DNA of 64,000 nt from Haemophilus_A paraphrohaemolyticus_A (lineage in GTDB: Bacteria; Pseudomonadota; Gammaproteobacteria; Enterobacterales; Pasteurellaceae), in the NCBI RefSeq assembly GCF_003253115.1, contig NZ_QEQF01000001.1, forward strand, positions 576,222 to 640,221. Direction: 5' to 3'. Numbering within the stretch: the stretch's first letter is position 1; each line of letters opens with the position of its first letter. Under the pieces are notes generated by a model, which was given only the letters and a program-made list of their open reading frames with translations, did no database searches and was not told the DNA's origin. The position numbers and the translations under genes are program-made. Of the stretch, positions 1 to 8,484 are shown piece by piece.

Positions 1-156
1 CCACTCTTCCCAGTTACCTAATTCGTCTACCATTTTTTGGCGGTTTGCACCGATGGTTTCTTGAGCTTTTACCACCGCTTTACGCATAATTTCGTTATTA
101 ACTTGTTGGTCAACGCGTTGTTTAAATGGTAGCGTGCTTGTTTGTAAATGTGACAT
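1..156 (-). CDS. lldF: Lactate utilization iron-sulfur protein LldF/LutB, N-terminal part
   Basis: The reverse strand from 156 to the window edge reads 52 codons starting MSHLQTSTLPFKQRVD and remains open. The first residues and the place directly after lldE (one base between the lldE stop and this ATG) fit LldF/LutB. In known LutABC/LldEFG systems this 4Fe-4S protein works with LldE in electron transfer from L-lactate to the respiratory chain. The cysteine-rich and catalytic parts lie outside the window, so the call rests on the neighbourhood and the N-terminus. Confidence 0.75.
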   Translation of the reverse strand, partial: MSHLQTSTLPFKQRVDQQVNNEIMRKAVVKAQETIGANRQKMVDELGNWEEW

Positions 157-157
157 T

Positions 158-895
158 TTAGGCTTCTCTCTCTTCTTGCATTAACACTTCCGCAATGTGC
201 ATCACTTTTACGTTTTTCCCTTCACGGCTTAAACGACCAGCGATATTCATTAAGCAGCTTACGTCTGCACCGACTAAATAATCAGGATCTACTTCTGAAA
301 TGTTAACTACTTTTTCTGTCACCATTTCACCTGAAATCTCTGCCATTTTTACCGAGAATGTGCCGCCGAAACCGCAGCAAGTTTGTTGGTTGTGAATTGG
401 CATTAACTCTAACCCTTTTACATTTTGAAGTAGAGTTAATGGCTCATTCACCACGCCTAATTTACGCGTTAAGCTGCAAGATGGGTGATAAACGGCTTTG
501 CCTGTTAAGCGTGCGCCCACGTTGGTTTTTCCTAAAACATTCACAATAAAAGCGGTTAAATCATGGAAACGATTTGCAACTTTTTCTGCACGTTTTGCCC
601 ATTCAGGTTCACCAAAACGAGTGAAATATTCTGAGTAGTTTTTGATTGCATATACGCAAGAACCCGCTGGGGCTACAATTGGATAATCATTCACTTCAAA
701 AGTTTCAACTAATTTTTTCATTCCTGCTACGGCATCTTTTGCATATCCGCTGTTAATTGCAGGTTGTCCACAACAGCCTTGTTTTTCAAGGAAAATCACG
801 TTACAGCCTAGTTTTTCGAGCAATAACACGCTGTTTTTCGCCACATTGCTTTTTATAATGTCTGCGATACAGGTTACATAAAAATTCACGTTCAT
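158..895 (-). CDS. lldE: Lactate utilization protein LldE/LutA (CCG domain, Fe-S)
   Basis: This 245-residue cytoplasmic protein has two cysteine-rich CCG repeats, as in LutA/YkgE and the heterodisulfide reductase D-type domain. CCG motifs are visible at residues 41-43 and 173-175, with further cysteines at 80, 140 and 214 that can ligate an Fe-S cluster. The family takes part in L-lactate oxidation to pyruvate with LldF and LldG. An in-frame GTG at 907 would add four residues, but AGGTGG sits 7-9 bases before the ATG at 895, so I use 895. The gene follows lctP on the same strand and leads into lldF, so uptake and oxidation of lactate are encoded together. Function is inferred from family and context. 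Confidence 0.9.
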   Translation of the reverse strand: MNVNFYVTCIADIIKSNVAKNSVLLLEKLGCNVIFLEKQGCCGQPAINSGYAKDAVAGMKKLVETFEVNDYPIVAPAGSCVYAIKNYSEYFTRFGEPEWAKRAEKVANRFHDLTAFIVNVLGKTNVGARLTGKAVYHPSCSLTRKLGVVNEPLTLLQNVKGLELMPIHNQQTCCGFGGTFSVKMAEISGEMVTEKVVNISEVDPDYLVGADVSCLMNIAGRLSREGKNVKVMHIAEVLMQEEREA

Positions 896-956
896 TTGAA
901 TTCCCACCTAATAAATAAAAATAAGAAATAATCGTATTTAGAAAGCCATAAATGAC

Positions 957-980
957 AAAAGGAAGCAAATGCTTCCTTTT
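957..980 (-). terminator. Hairpin between lctP and lldE
   Basis: GGAAGC and GCTTCC pair around an AAAT loop (961-976), flanked by A4 and T4, so the structure can act in either direction. It lies inside the presumed lctP-lldE transcript and may only attenuate read-through. Confidence 0.5.
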
Positions 981-1097
981 AGTGTTTTTCCTATAGCTGA
1001 CGCCATAGGTTACGCATAAGTAAGCCCCTTTGGGACTTTCAAGCGGTTATGTTTTAAATTTCTTACATTCAGCAATGAGGTGCTGATTTATGCTTAT

Positions 1098-1117
1098 CCT
1101 AGGGCAAAAGCCCTAGG
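1098..1117 (-). terminator. Perfect 8-bp hairpin just after lctP
   Basis: CCTAGGGC and GCCCTAGG pair around AAAA, eight bases beyond the lctP stop codon. No clear U-tract follows on the reverse strand, so it may be a 3'-end stabilising hairpin rather than a true intrinsic terminator. Confidence 0.45.
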
Positions 1118-1124
1118 AAATTAT

Positions 1125-2729
1125 CTACACATTAAAGAATAATGGAATCACCGTTAAAGCAACAATTGCTGCAATAACACCGTAGATAAACATTGGTACT
1201 ACAGTTTTCTTAATGATTGCACCCTCTTGGTTTTCGATACCTAATACAGAGTTTACTGCTACGATGTTGTTGATACACACCATATTACCCATTGCACCGC
1301 CTGCAGATTGTAATGCAAGAACAAGTGAAGCAGAGAGACCTGTAATTTCAGCTGTTGATAATTGTACACTACCGAATGTTAAGTTCGAAACGGTATTTGA
1401 ACCTGAGAAAAATGCACCTACTGCACCTAAATATGATGCGAAAATTGTCCAATATTCCCCTGTCGCGTGAGCAAAGCTACGACCGATGATTTTCACCATT
1501 GACTCATCGCCACCCACTAACATTAAGTTCACCATAATTAACGCGCCGATTAGAGCGATGAATGGGTTACGAACTTGTTTTAAGCTGCTTGAGAAAATAC
1601 CTTTCACATTGCTTGCAGACATTGAGAACACAGGAATTGCGATTAATACTGTGATTACAAATGGAATCAACGCTGGTACATAAAGTAATTTATAGCTTGC
1701 GTTCATACCTGTGCCGAAGATATTTTTCAGGCTGAAAATTAAACCTTCACTGATCTCAAAGTGACCTAATGAACCTAATTGCATACCGACCCATTCAGTC
1801 GCATTGTTCATCATTGCTTTGAATGGTAATTGTTTAACACGGGTTAAGATTAAGAAAACAATTAATAAACCTGTTGGTAACAATGCTTTTGCAACTTCTT
1901 TACCTGTTACGGCGGTGTTATCTAAAGTATTTTCTACTTTCGCTAAACCAACGCCTTTATTTGCTAAGAAGATTGATAAGAACATACCAATTGCACCACC
2001 TACTAATGATGGGAACTCGTAGTTTACTTGAGCAAGTAAGAAATAAGGTGCTACGCAAGCTAATACACTTAAGTAAATGAAAACGATATTTTGACGAATT
2101 TCTTTCCAAGTTACGATAAAACTTAACGCAATCACAGGAATGATAAATGCCGCAATTGAGTGAATCGTTGCTGTCATAGAACCAATCTCTAAGATTTTAT
2201 CTTCTGGAAGGTTCAATGGACCGAAACCGAACCATGTTGGTGTACCTACTGCACCGAATGAAACTGGCACTGAGTTCATAATTAACGCAACAATCGCCAC
2301 ACGAATTGGGTTGAAACCTAAACCCACTAAGATTGGTGCTGCGATGGCTGCTGGTGTACCGAAGCCACTTGCCCCTTCAATCATAAAAGCAAACGCCCAA
2401 CCGATAATCATCAACTGTGCTACAGGGTTTGGGTTAATGTTACCTAACCATTTACGCAGTGTGTTTGTTACGCCAGACACTTCCGAGAAGCGGTTAAAGA
2501 GAATCGCACCAAAAATAACCGTTACAGGCGTTAATACATCCACCACCGCTGATGCAATTTTTGCACTAATAATAGAAACATCCGTTGCAAAGAAGACCAA
2601 ATGAATAATTAATACTACTGCTGCAATCCAAGGTAAAGCAACATAAGATGGAAGAGCATTACGTTTTACCATTAGGTAAATCAATAATACTATTGGGAAA
2701 ATACTAAGAAATAGAGCCATAAGGTTCAC
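1125..2729 (-). CDS. lctP: L-lactate permease, LctP family
   Basis: This 534-residue inner-membrane protein consists almost entirely of hydrophobic segments (about 12-14 predicted helices) and belongs to the LctP/LldP lactate permease family, which takes up L-lactate with protons. Family hallmarks visible are the GASGFGTPAAIAAPILVGLGF stretch near residue 120 and the FFSGSNTVSNLTFG segment near 440. The length matches the family (530-560). AGGTGA lies six bases before the ATG. It is followed on the same strand by lldE and lldF. A CRP-like site lies about 95 bp upstream of the start, suggesting catabolite control. Confidence 0.93.
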   Translation of the reverse strand: MNLMALFLSIFPIVLLIYLMVKRNALPSYVALPWIAAVVLIIHLVFFATDVSIISAKIASAVVDVLTPVTVIFGAILFNRFSEVSGVTNTLRKWLGNINPNPVAQLMIIGWAFAFMIEGASGFGTPAAIAAPILVGLGFNPIRVAIVALIMNSVPVSFGAVGTPTWFGFGPLNLPEDKILEIGSMTATIHSIAAFIIPVIALSFIVTWKEIRQNIVFIYLSVLACVAPYFLLAQVNYEFPSLVGGAIGMFLSIFLANKGVGLAKVENTLDNTAVTGKEVAKALLPTGLLIVFLILTRVKQLPFKAMMNNATEWVGMQLGSLGHFEISEGLIFSLKNIFGTGMNASYKLLYVPALIPFVITVLIAIPVFSMSASNVKGIFSSSLKQVRNPFIALIGALIMVNLMLVGGDESMVKIIGRSFAHATGEYWTIFASYLGAVGAFFSGSNTVSNLTFGSVQLSTAEITGLSASLVLALQSAGGAMGNMVCINNIVAVNSVLGIENQEGAIIKKTVVPMFIYGVIAAIVALTVIPLFFNV

Positions 2730-2823
2730 CTACAAAAAAGAAATATTTTTTTCTGATAGCAATTGCTAATCGGGCTCGATTGTAAACAACTTATTAAATA
2801 AAGATAGGATAATGTTACAGTTT

Positions 2824-2839
2824 TGTGAATTAGATCACG
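2824..2839 (-). promoter_or_regulatory. CRP-like site upstream of lctP
   Basis: TGTGAATTAGATCACG matches the CRP consensus TGTGA-N6-TCACA at nine of ten conserved positions. It is centred about 102 bp before the lctP start codon and 233 bp before the metE-like gene. Regulation of lactate uptake by cAMP-CRP is plausible but inferred. Confidence 0.6.
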
Positions 2840-2963
2840 CTTTTTAAGTTTAATTGATTAAAAAATAGAAGAACTATTTTCGAGATAATTCAAAAGAGGT
2901 AGCGATTTTTAGCCCAACTACCCAACTAAAATCGTTTAGCGTGCTTTTAGTATAGGTTTAAAA

Positions 2964-2976
2964 TGAAAGTTATTCA
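2964..2976 (+). promoter_or_regulatory. MetR-like binding site upstream of metE-like gene
   Basis: TGAAAGTTATTCA is a perfect match to the MetR palindrome TGAA-N5-TTCA, with a T at the centre. It sits 24 bp before the possible -35 hexamer at 3001, an activator-like position. MetR activates metE in enterobacteria, so this supports a methionine role for the downstream gene. Confidence 0.5.
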
Positions 2977-3064
2977 TAATAAAGAAACGAAATTTTCAAC
3001 TTGAGTAAAGTGAAAGTTTGTTACAATTCTTATAACAGATTTAAATGACAACAAAGGATTTTTT

Positions 3065-4210
3065 ATGTCTCACCTTTTCCCAAATGCACAACCTCGTATT
3101 TCCGCCCCGTTCCGTTTTGATATTGTCGGCAGTTTTTTACGCCCTGAAACGTTAAAACACGCTCGTCAGCAATGTTCTTGTGGTGATATTTCTTGTGCAG
3201 ATTTAACCCAGGTGGAAGATAGCGAAATTGCCAAACTGGTTGAACACCAAAAAGCGGTAGGCTTACACGCGGTGAGCGATGGCGAATTCCGCCGTACATT
3301 CTGGCACTTAGATTTCTTGAGTGCCCTTGATGGTGTAGAAGAAGTAGATGCAGAAAAATTCTCAGTACAATTCAAACATCACAACGTTCGTCCAAAAACC
3401 TTAAAAATCGTGGATAAAATTGATTTCTCTGAATCGCATCCATTTGTAGAGCATTTCCGTTCGTTACAAAAATTAGCAGGCGATACCGAAGTAAAATTAA
3501 CCATTCCTTCGCCATCAATGTTGCATTTAATTACTAACGTACGTGCAACGGATTATGTGGCGATTCCACGTTACGAAAACAACAACCAACAACTTTTAGA
3601 TGATATTGCAGATGCTTACATCAAGGCAATGCAAATTTTCTACCAATTAGGCTGCCGTAATCTTCAATTAGACGACACAAGCTGGGGCGAATTTTGTGCA
3701 GAAGATAAGCGTAAAGCTTACCAAGAGCGAGGTTTCGATTTAGACCAAATCGCTAAAGATTACGTGTATATGGTAAACAAAATCATTGATGCGAAACCTG
3801 CTGATCTTGCGATTACGATGCACATTTGTCGCGGTAACTTCCGCTCAACGTGGTTCTCCTCAGGCGGTTATGAGCCTGTGGCAGAAACATTATTCGGCAC
3901 TTGCCGTGTCGATGGTTTTTTCTTGGAATACGATAGCGACCGCTCGGGCGATTTCAAACCTCTCCGCTTTATTAAAGATCAACAAGTGGTGCTTGGCTTG
4001 GTAACTTCAAAAAGTGGCGAACTCGAAAATCGTGATGAAATCATCGCTCGCATTAAAGAGGCAACGCAATATGTGGATATCAATCAACTTTGCTTAAGCC
4101 CGCAATGTGGTTTTGCTTCAACCGAGGAAGGAAATATCTTGACCGAAGAACAACAATGGGCGAAACTTGCATTTATTCGAGAGATTGCCCGCGAAGTTTG
4201 GGGCGAATAA
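3065..4210 (+). CDS. Stand-alone MetE C-terminal-type methyltransferase
   Basis: This 381-residue protein resembles only the catalytic C-terminal barrel of cobalamin-independent methionine synthase; full MetE is about 750 residues. The zinc ligands of MetE have counterparts at H253 and C255 (in HICRGNF), E288 (FLEYDSD) and C348 (LSPQCGFAS), so the metal centre for thiolate activation looks intact. The length fits the YxjG/YxjH group of single-domain homologues, whose methyl donor is not settled; the MetE N-terminal half that helps bind polyglutamyl folate is missing. Methyl transfer to homocysteine is the likely reaction but another thiol or donor is possible. It is transcribed alone, ends at a strong terminator, and has a MetR-like site upstream. 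Confidence 0.8.
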   Translation: MSHLFPNAQPRISAPFRFDIVGSFLRPETLKHARQQCSCGDISCADLTQVEDSEIAKLVEHQKAVGLHAVSDGEFRRTFWHLDFLSALDGVEEVDAEKFSVQFKHHNVRPKTLKIVDKIDFSESHPFVEHFRSLQKLAGDTEVKLTIPSPSMLHLITNVRATDYVAIPRYENNNQQLLDDIADAYIKAMQIFYQLGCRNLQLDDTSWGEFCAEDKRKAYQERGFDLDQIAKDYVYMVNKIIDAKPADLAITMHICRGNFRSTWFSSGGYEPVAETLFGTCRVDGFFLEYDSDRSGDFKPLRFIKDQQVVLGLVTSKSGELENRDEIIARIKEATQYVDINQLCLSPQCGFASTEEGNILTEEQQWAKLAFIREIAREVWGE

Positions 4211-4230
4211 AAAGAAATAACAACAGATGA

Positions 4231-4257
4231 AAAACGCACTTCGGTGCGTTTTCTTTT
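4231..4257 (+). terminator. UUCG-loop terminator after metE-like gene
   Basis: AAAACGCAC and GTGCGTTTT pair around a TTCG tetraloop and run into TTTTCTTTTT, a classic intrinsic terminator. Confidence 0.9.
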
Positions 4258-4269
4258 TAAGGTCAAACG

Positions 4270-5427
4270 ATGCAATTAACCCTTCCACCGCTTAGCTTAT
4301 ATATTCATATTCCTTGGTGCGTGCAAAAATGCCCATATTGCGATTTCAACTCCCACGCACAAAAAGGCATTATTCCTGAAGCTGAATATATCGAACACCT
4401 ACTTGCAGATTTATCGCAAGATTTGACCGCTTACAAAGAGGCTATTGGCGAGAGAAAAATCTATTCCATCTTTATTGGCGGCGGCACGCCAAGCCTATTT
4501 TCAGCCGAAGGCATCGGGCATTTATTGAGCGAAATTCAAAAACGCATTCCCTTTGAACAAGGCTTAGAAATTACCCTTGAAGCCAATCCTGGTACGGCAG
4601 AAGCAGAGCGTTTTATTGGTTACGCTAAAGCTGGTGTAACTCGCATTTCAATGGGGATTCAAAGTTTCGAGCCAGAAAAATTACTCAAACTTGGGCGAAT
4701 TCACGACAGCCAAGAGGCGAAACAAGCAGTCAAATTTGCTCAAAATGCTGCAAGTGCAGGCTTAAAAAGTTTTAACATCGATTTAATGCACGGCTTGCCA
4801 AACCAATCGGTAAAACAGGCATTGGAAGATTTAAAACAAGGTATTGCGTTAAACCCACCGCATCTTTCTTGGTATCAACTCACCATTGAGCCAAACACAA
4901 TGTTTTATTATCGCCAGCCAACATTGCCTGATGACGATGAGCTGTGGGATATTTTCGAACAAGGGCATCAGCTTTTAACTGAAGCAGGCTACGAACAATA
5001 CGAAACCTCTGCTTACTCTAAAAAAGGTTTTCAATGCCAACATAATTTAAACTACTGGCGTTTTGGTGATTACCTTGCCATCGGCTGTGGTGCACACGGT
5101 AAAATTAGCTACCCAACGGGCGAAATTTACCGCTTTAGCAAAACCAAACATCCGAAAGGCTATATGCGTGGCGAATACCAATACAGCAAAGAGTTAATCG
5201 CCCTTGAAGATCGCCCTTTTGAGTTCTTTATGAACCGCTTCCGCTTACTCGAAGCTGTGCCAAAGGTAGAATTCGAAATGTACACAGGGTTATCGGCAAA
5301 AGTGGTTAAACCTACAATGGATTGGGCGTTGGAGCAAAATTACATTACCGAAACCGAAACAGATTGGCAAATTACCCAACACGGCAAGTTGTTCTTAAAT
5401 GAACTGCTGGAGAAGTTTTTGGATTGA
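4270..5427 (+). CDS. hemW: Radical SAM heme chaperone HemW
   Basis: This 385-residue radical SAM protein belongs to the HemN/HemW group. The cluster motif CVQKCPYCDF (C17, C21, C24) ends in CDF rather than the C-x-C of true HemN coproporphyrinogen dehydrogenases, which points to HemW, a heme-binding chaperone that delivers heme to respiratory enzymes. GGGTP around residue 72, EANPGT near 103 and the C-terminal HemN domain with NYWRFGDYLAIGCGAHG are also seen. The length equals that of E. coli HemW (378) within a few residues. It sits between two terminators, so it is probably transcribed alone or by read-through from upstream. Confidence 0.93.
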   Translation: MQLTLPPLSLYIHIPWCVQKCPYCDFNSHAQKGIIPEAEYIEHLLADLSQDLTAYKEAIGERKIYSIFIGGGTPSLFSAEGIGHLLSEIQKRIPFEQGLEITLEANPGTAEAERFIGYAKAGVTRISMGIQSFEPEKLLKLGRIHDSQEAKQAVKFAQNAASAGLKSFNIDLMHGLPNQSVKQALEDLKQGIALNPPHLSWYQLTIEPNTMFYYRQPTLPDDDELWDIFEQGHQLLTEAGYEQYETSAYSKKGFQCQHNLNYWRFGDYLAIGCGAHGKISYPTGEIYRFSKTKHPKGYMRGEYQYSKELIALEDRPFEFFMNRFRLLEAVPKVEFEMYTGLSAKVVKPTMDWALEQNYITETETDWQITQHGKLFLNELLEKFLD

Positions 5428-5450
5428 TTAGCAAAAAAATTTAAGAAAAT

Positions 5451-5486
5451 AACCGCTTGTGATAAGATACAAGCGGTTTATTTTTA
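5451..5486 (+). terminator. Terminator made of paired uptake sequences
   Basis: AACCGCTTGT and ACAAGCGGTT pair around an 8-base loop and are followed by TATTTTTA. Both arms are DNA uptake sequences of the A. pleuropneumoniae type. It lies downstream of hemW and just before bcp. Confidence 0.88.
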
Positions 5487-5501
5487 CGGAATTTTAACAA
5501 A

Positions 5502-5981
5502 ATGAATACCTTAAAAGCAGGCAATTTGGCCCCTCAATTTACCCTTTTAAATAAAAACGAACTCCCTGTTTCTCTCTCTCAATTTGTAGGCAAAAAAGTC
5601 CTTGTTTATTTCTACCCAAAAGCCCTCACACCAGGTTGCACCACTCAAGCTTGCGCCTTACGTGATAGCCGCTCAGAACTTAACGCTTTAAACGTTGAAG
5701 TACTTGGCATTAGCCCAGATCTTCCGAAAAAATTAGCTCAATTTATTGAGAAAAAAGAGCTGAACTTTACGCTGCTTTCAGATCCAGAACATCAAGTAGC
5801 AGAAGCCTTTGGTGTATGGGGCGAGAAAAAATTTATGGGCAAAACCTATAACGGCATTCATCGCATTAGCTTTTTAATCAATGAGCAAGGCGTGATCGAA
5901 AAAGTATTTGATAAATTTAAAACTAGCGAACATCATCAAATGGTAATTGATTACCTAAAAGGGGAAAATTATGGGGCATAA
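5502..5981 (+). CDS. bcp: Thiol peroxidase Bcp (peroxiredoxin Q)
   Basis: This 159-residue cytoplasmic peroxiredoxin reduces hydrogen peroxide and organic peroxides with thioredoxin as reductant. The peroxidatic cysteine C46 lies in TPGCTTQAC and the resolving cysteine C51 is five residues later, the arrangement of E. coli-type Bcp/PrxQ. The AhpC/TSA fold spans the whole chain, at normal length. Its 3' end overlaps gmhB by 11 bases, so the two are translationally coupled. Confidence 0.95.
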   Translation: MNTLKAGNLAPQFTLLNKNELPVSLSQFVGKKVLVYFYPKALTPGCTTQACALRDSRSELNALNVEVLGISPDLPKKLAQFIEKKELNFTLLSDPEHQVAEAFGVWGEKKFMGKTYNGIHRISFLINEQGVIEKVFDKFKTSEHHQMVIDYLKGENYGA

Positions 5982-6519
5982 AGCTATTTTTTTAGATCGC
6001 GACGGTACAATCAATATTGATCACGGTTACGTGCATAAAATCGACCATTTCCAATTTATCGAAGGCGTAGGCAAAGCGTTAAAACAGCTGCAAGATAAAG
6101 GCTATTTACTCGTGTTGGTCACAAATCAATCAGGTATTGCACGTGGTTATTTCAGCGAAGAGCAATTTACCCAACTAACTGAATGGATGGATTGGTCGCT
6201 TGATGAAGATTATGGCGTGGTGCTTGATGGTATTTATTACTGCCCACATCATCCCGAAGGCAAAGGCGAATATCGTGAAGATTGCGATTGCCGTAAGCCC
6301 AAAGCAGGAATGTTCTTCCAAGCGATTAAAGATCTCAACATTGACCCAGCCAAATCGTATATGGTGGGCGATAAATTAGAAGATTTGCTGGCTGCCGAAG
6401 CTGCAGGTGTGCAAACTAAAGTACTAGTTAAAACAGGCAAAGAAATTACAGAAACAGGACGAGAAAAAGCGGATTTAGTGCTTGATAGCTTGGTGGATTT
6501 GGTGAGATTTGTGAAATAA
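5971..6519 (+). CDS. gmhB: D-glycero-beta-D-manno-heptose 1,7-bisphosphate 7-phosphatase
   Basis: This 182-residue HAD-superfamily phosphatase removes the 7-phosphate of D,D-heptose 1,7-bisphosphate in ADP-heptose synthesis for the lipopolysaccharide core. The catalytic motif FLDRDGTIN has D9 and D11, and the family zinc site is formed by C91, H93, C105 and C107 (CPHH ... CDC). VTNQSG (51-55) and VGDKLEDLLAA are the other HAD motifs. ATG 5971 follows a GGGGAAAA stretch inside the end of bcp. The family also includes HisB-N histidinol phosphatases, but the stand-alone form with this zinc loop is GmhB. Confidence 0.92.
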   Translation: MGHKAIFLDRDGTINIDHGYVHKIDHFQFIEGVGKALKQLQDKGYLLVLVTNQSGIARGYFSEEQFTQLTEWMDWSLDEDYGVVLDGIYYCPHHPEGKGEYREDCDCRKPKAGMFFQAIKDLNIDPAKSYMVGDKLEDLLAAEAAGVQTKVLVKTGKEITETGREKADLVLDSLVDLVRFVK

Positions 6520-6616
6520 CTTCAAGCGATAAGATTTGCAAAACAATTTGCAGATCTTACCACTGGTGTTTTATTAGGCATAGTAGACAAAATTGTTACT
6601 GAAAAGTTATTATATA

Positions 6617-7948
6617 TCAATGCCTTACAAACACAGAAACCGACTCTAAATGCCCTGTATGTGGAAACATATCAATCATGGCAGATTTTTCTAATTTATA
6701 GCCCGCTTGAATCAGTTTTTCAGCATCACGAACTAAAGTCGCAGGGTTACAAGAAACATAAACAATGCATTCAGGATTGAGTTCACATAAGTGATCTAAA
6801 GCAAATAGTGCGCCGTTACGGGCGGGATCTAATAACACTTTGTTGAACGGTTTATCAGCCCACGGCTGATCGGCAAAGCGTTCATCCAAATTGGTTTGGA
6901 AAAATTCAACATTACTTAAGTTGTTTGTTTTGGCGTTCGCTTTTGCTTGATTAACCATTTCTTCGACACCTTCTACACCCACAACATAATTCGCTTTTTG
7001 CGCGATCGGTAGCGTGAAATTTCCCATTCCGCAGAAGAGATCTAAAATGCGATCTTGCGGTTGGATATCGAGCCAATTTAAGGCTGTTTCAACCATTTTC
7101 TGATTTAATTCACGGTTTACCTGAATAAAATCACGAATCCCGAAATGGAGTGTTAAGCCATTGATTTGATAGTAAGGAAGCTTGCCAAACCAGTGTTCTA
7201 GTTGATTCTCTTCCATCATTATAAATAAAGAAAGTTGTTCCTTTTTTGCGAATTGAAGCAGTGTTGTGCGGTTTTTCTCATTCATTTCGCCTAAGTGGCG
7301 TAAAAACATTGCAATGCCATTATCAGCAAGCACGAGCTCAATATGCCCAAGCAATTTTTTGTTTTGCCACATCACCACAAGCTGTTGCAGTTTCGGCAGT
7401 AAATCGGCAAGTGGTTTCTCTAAAATATCGCAACGTTCAAGCGGTATGATTTGGTTAGAATTTTGTAGCCTAAAGCCCATCACCCACTCATTTTTTTGTT
7501 GAGCAATGCTCAATCGAGCTCGGCGGCGGTAGTATTTGTCGCTTCCAACAATCATAGGTTGAAAATCAATAGGTGTGGCTTGCAATTTTTGCAGGCGATG
7601 AAATAGTGCTTTTTGCTTTGCCTTGCGTTGCAAGTCAAGGTCGATATGTTGCATTTGGCAACCACCACATTTAGCATAATATTGGCAAAAGGGTGTTTGA
7701 CGTTTTGCAGATTTTTTCAAAATTTTGACCGCTTTTGCCCGTCCATATTGACGTTTTTCTTCCAGCGTTTGAATTTCTACCTCTTCATCGGGCAAGGCAT
7801 TTTCAATAAACCAGGTTTTGCCATTGAGTTTTGCCACCCCTAAACCTTGATAATCTAAAGATTGAATTTTTACCGTTTGACGAGCGGTAGATTTTGGCGA
7901 TATTTTTGCAGAGTTCTTTGCAGTATTAGGAGTATAAAAAAGAGCCAT
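6617..7948 (-). CDS. rlmD: 23S rRNA (uracil1939-C5)-methyltransferase RlmD
   Basis: This SAM-dependent RNA methyltransferase of the RumA/TrmA family methylates U1939 of 23S rRNA. From the ATG at 7948 it has 443 residues: an N-terminal TRAM domain (about 20-75), the Fe-S cysteines C88, C94 and C97 (CQYYAKCGGC) with a fourth in LERCDIL, and a C-terminal Rossmann domain with DLFCGMGNFTLP and the catalytic cysteine in VYVSCNPATL. An upstream in-frame ATG at 7987 would overlap yoeB; 7948 gives a family-like N-terminus and leaves a 13-base gap to yoeB, so I prefer it, although neither has a strong ribosome binding site. Confidence 0.93.
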   Translation of the reverse strand: MALFYTPNTAKNSAKISPKSTARQTVKIQSLDYQGLGVAKLNGKTWFIENALPDEEVEIQTLEEKRQYGRAKAVKILKKSAKRQTPFCQYYAKCGGCQMQHIDLDLQRKAKQKALFHRLQKLQATPIDFQPMIVGSDKYYRRRARLSIAQQKNEWVMGFRLQNSNQIIPLERCDILEKPLADLLPKLQQLVVMWQNKKLLGHIELVLADNGIAMFLRHLGEMNEKNRTTLLQFAKKEQLSLFIMMEENQLEHWFGKLPYYQINGLTLHFGIRDFIQVNRELNQKMVETALNWLDIQPQDRILDLFCGMGNFTLPIAQKANYVVGVEGVEEMVNQAKANAKTNNLSNVEFFQTNLDERFADQPWADKPFNKVLLDPARNGALFALDHLCELNPECIVYVSCNPATLVRDAEKLIQAGYKLEKSAMIDMFPHTGHLESVSVFVRH

Positions 7949-7961
7949 AAAATAGAGTAAA

Positions 7962-8216
7962 TTAGTAATGATAACGACAAGAAGCAATTAAAATTGCTTC
8001 ATCAGTTACGGCATAAACCAGCCTGTGTTTTTCATCAATTCGACGAGACCAAAAACCACTTAAATTAAACTTCAATGATTCAGGTTTTCCTATACCTTCA
8101 AAAGGCGTTCGTTGAATATCTTTGATGAGATTATTGGTGCGTTTTAGTTGTTTTTTGTCAGTTGCTTGCCAATATAAATAATCTTCCCAAGCGGGGGCGG
8201 CAAAGGTCAATTTCAT
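7962..8216 (-). CDS. yoeB: YoeB-family mRNA interferase toxin
   Basis: This 84-residue toxin has the length of E. coli YoeB and keeps its catalytic residues E46, R65, H83 and the terminal Y84. YoeB binds the ribosomal A site and cleaves mRNA. The C-terminal half, including SGFWSRRI and ACRYHY-like SCRYHY, is nearly family-consensus, so the toxin looks active. Its ATG overlaps the yefM stop by four bases (ATGA), giving tight coupling to the antitoxin. The rlmD start is 13 bases downstream, so read-through could link the TA promoter with the rRNA methyltransferase. Confidence 0.95.
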   Translation of the reverse strand: MKLTFAAPAWEDYLYWQATDKKQLKRTNNLIKDIQRTPFEGIGKPESLKFNLSGFWSRRIDEKHRLVYAVTDEAILIASCRYHY

Positions 8217-8464
8217 TCAATCAATTCCCTCTCTTGCCCTTCATTTTGGCGAAGTTGCTCAATGGCTGAAAGTAAGCGTTGTGCATTGGTAGGTGAACGA
8301 AGTAAATAAGCGGTTTCCTCCAGTGAGCGATAATGTGCTAGAGAAATAAGCACACAATCTTCGCCCGTAGTGCGAGTGATTAGCACAGGCTCATAATTTT
8401 CCACGACTGAAGTCATTGTTTTGGCTAAAGTTTGACGGGCTTGCGAATAAGAAATAGCTTGCAT
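8213..8464 (-). CDS. yefM: YefM-family antitoxin
   Basis: This 83-residue Phd/YefM antitoxin binds operator DNA with its N-terminal half (MQAISYSQARQTLAKTM...) and neutralises YoeB with its acidic C-terminal tail (RQNEGQERELIE). ATG 8464 is chosen over the in-frame ATG at 8503 because AAGGAA lies seven bases before it, and because the region upstream contains the operator palindromes, which would otherwise be coding. It forms a two-gene operon with yoeB. The complex is expected to autorepress through the two TGTACA boxes. Confidence 0.93.
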   Translation of the reverse strand: MQAISYSQARQTLAKTMTSVVENYEPVLITRTTGEDCVLISLAHYRSLEETAYLLRSPTNAQRLLSAIEQLRQNEGQERELIE

Positions 8465-8484
8465 ATAAATTCCTTCAGAAAAGT

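Larger units (their letters stand above)
2730..3064. promoter_or_regulatory. Divergent lctP / metE-like intergenic region
   Basis: This 335-bp AT-rich gap separates two divergent genes and must hold both promoters. It contains a CRP-like site on the lctP side and a MetR-like palindrome on the metE side, listed separately. A TACAAT hexamer at 3022-3027, with TTGAGT at 3001-3006 (15-bp spacer), is a possible promoter for the plus-strand gene, and AAAGGA before 3065 is its ribosome binding site. I see no reading frame or RNA gene here. Confidence 0.6.

Noticed and set aside
6529..6563. Terminator between gmhB and rlmD
   Set aside because: The inverted repeat around TTGCAAA is interrupted and has no clear U-tract, so I did not list it.
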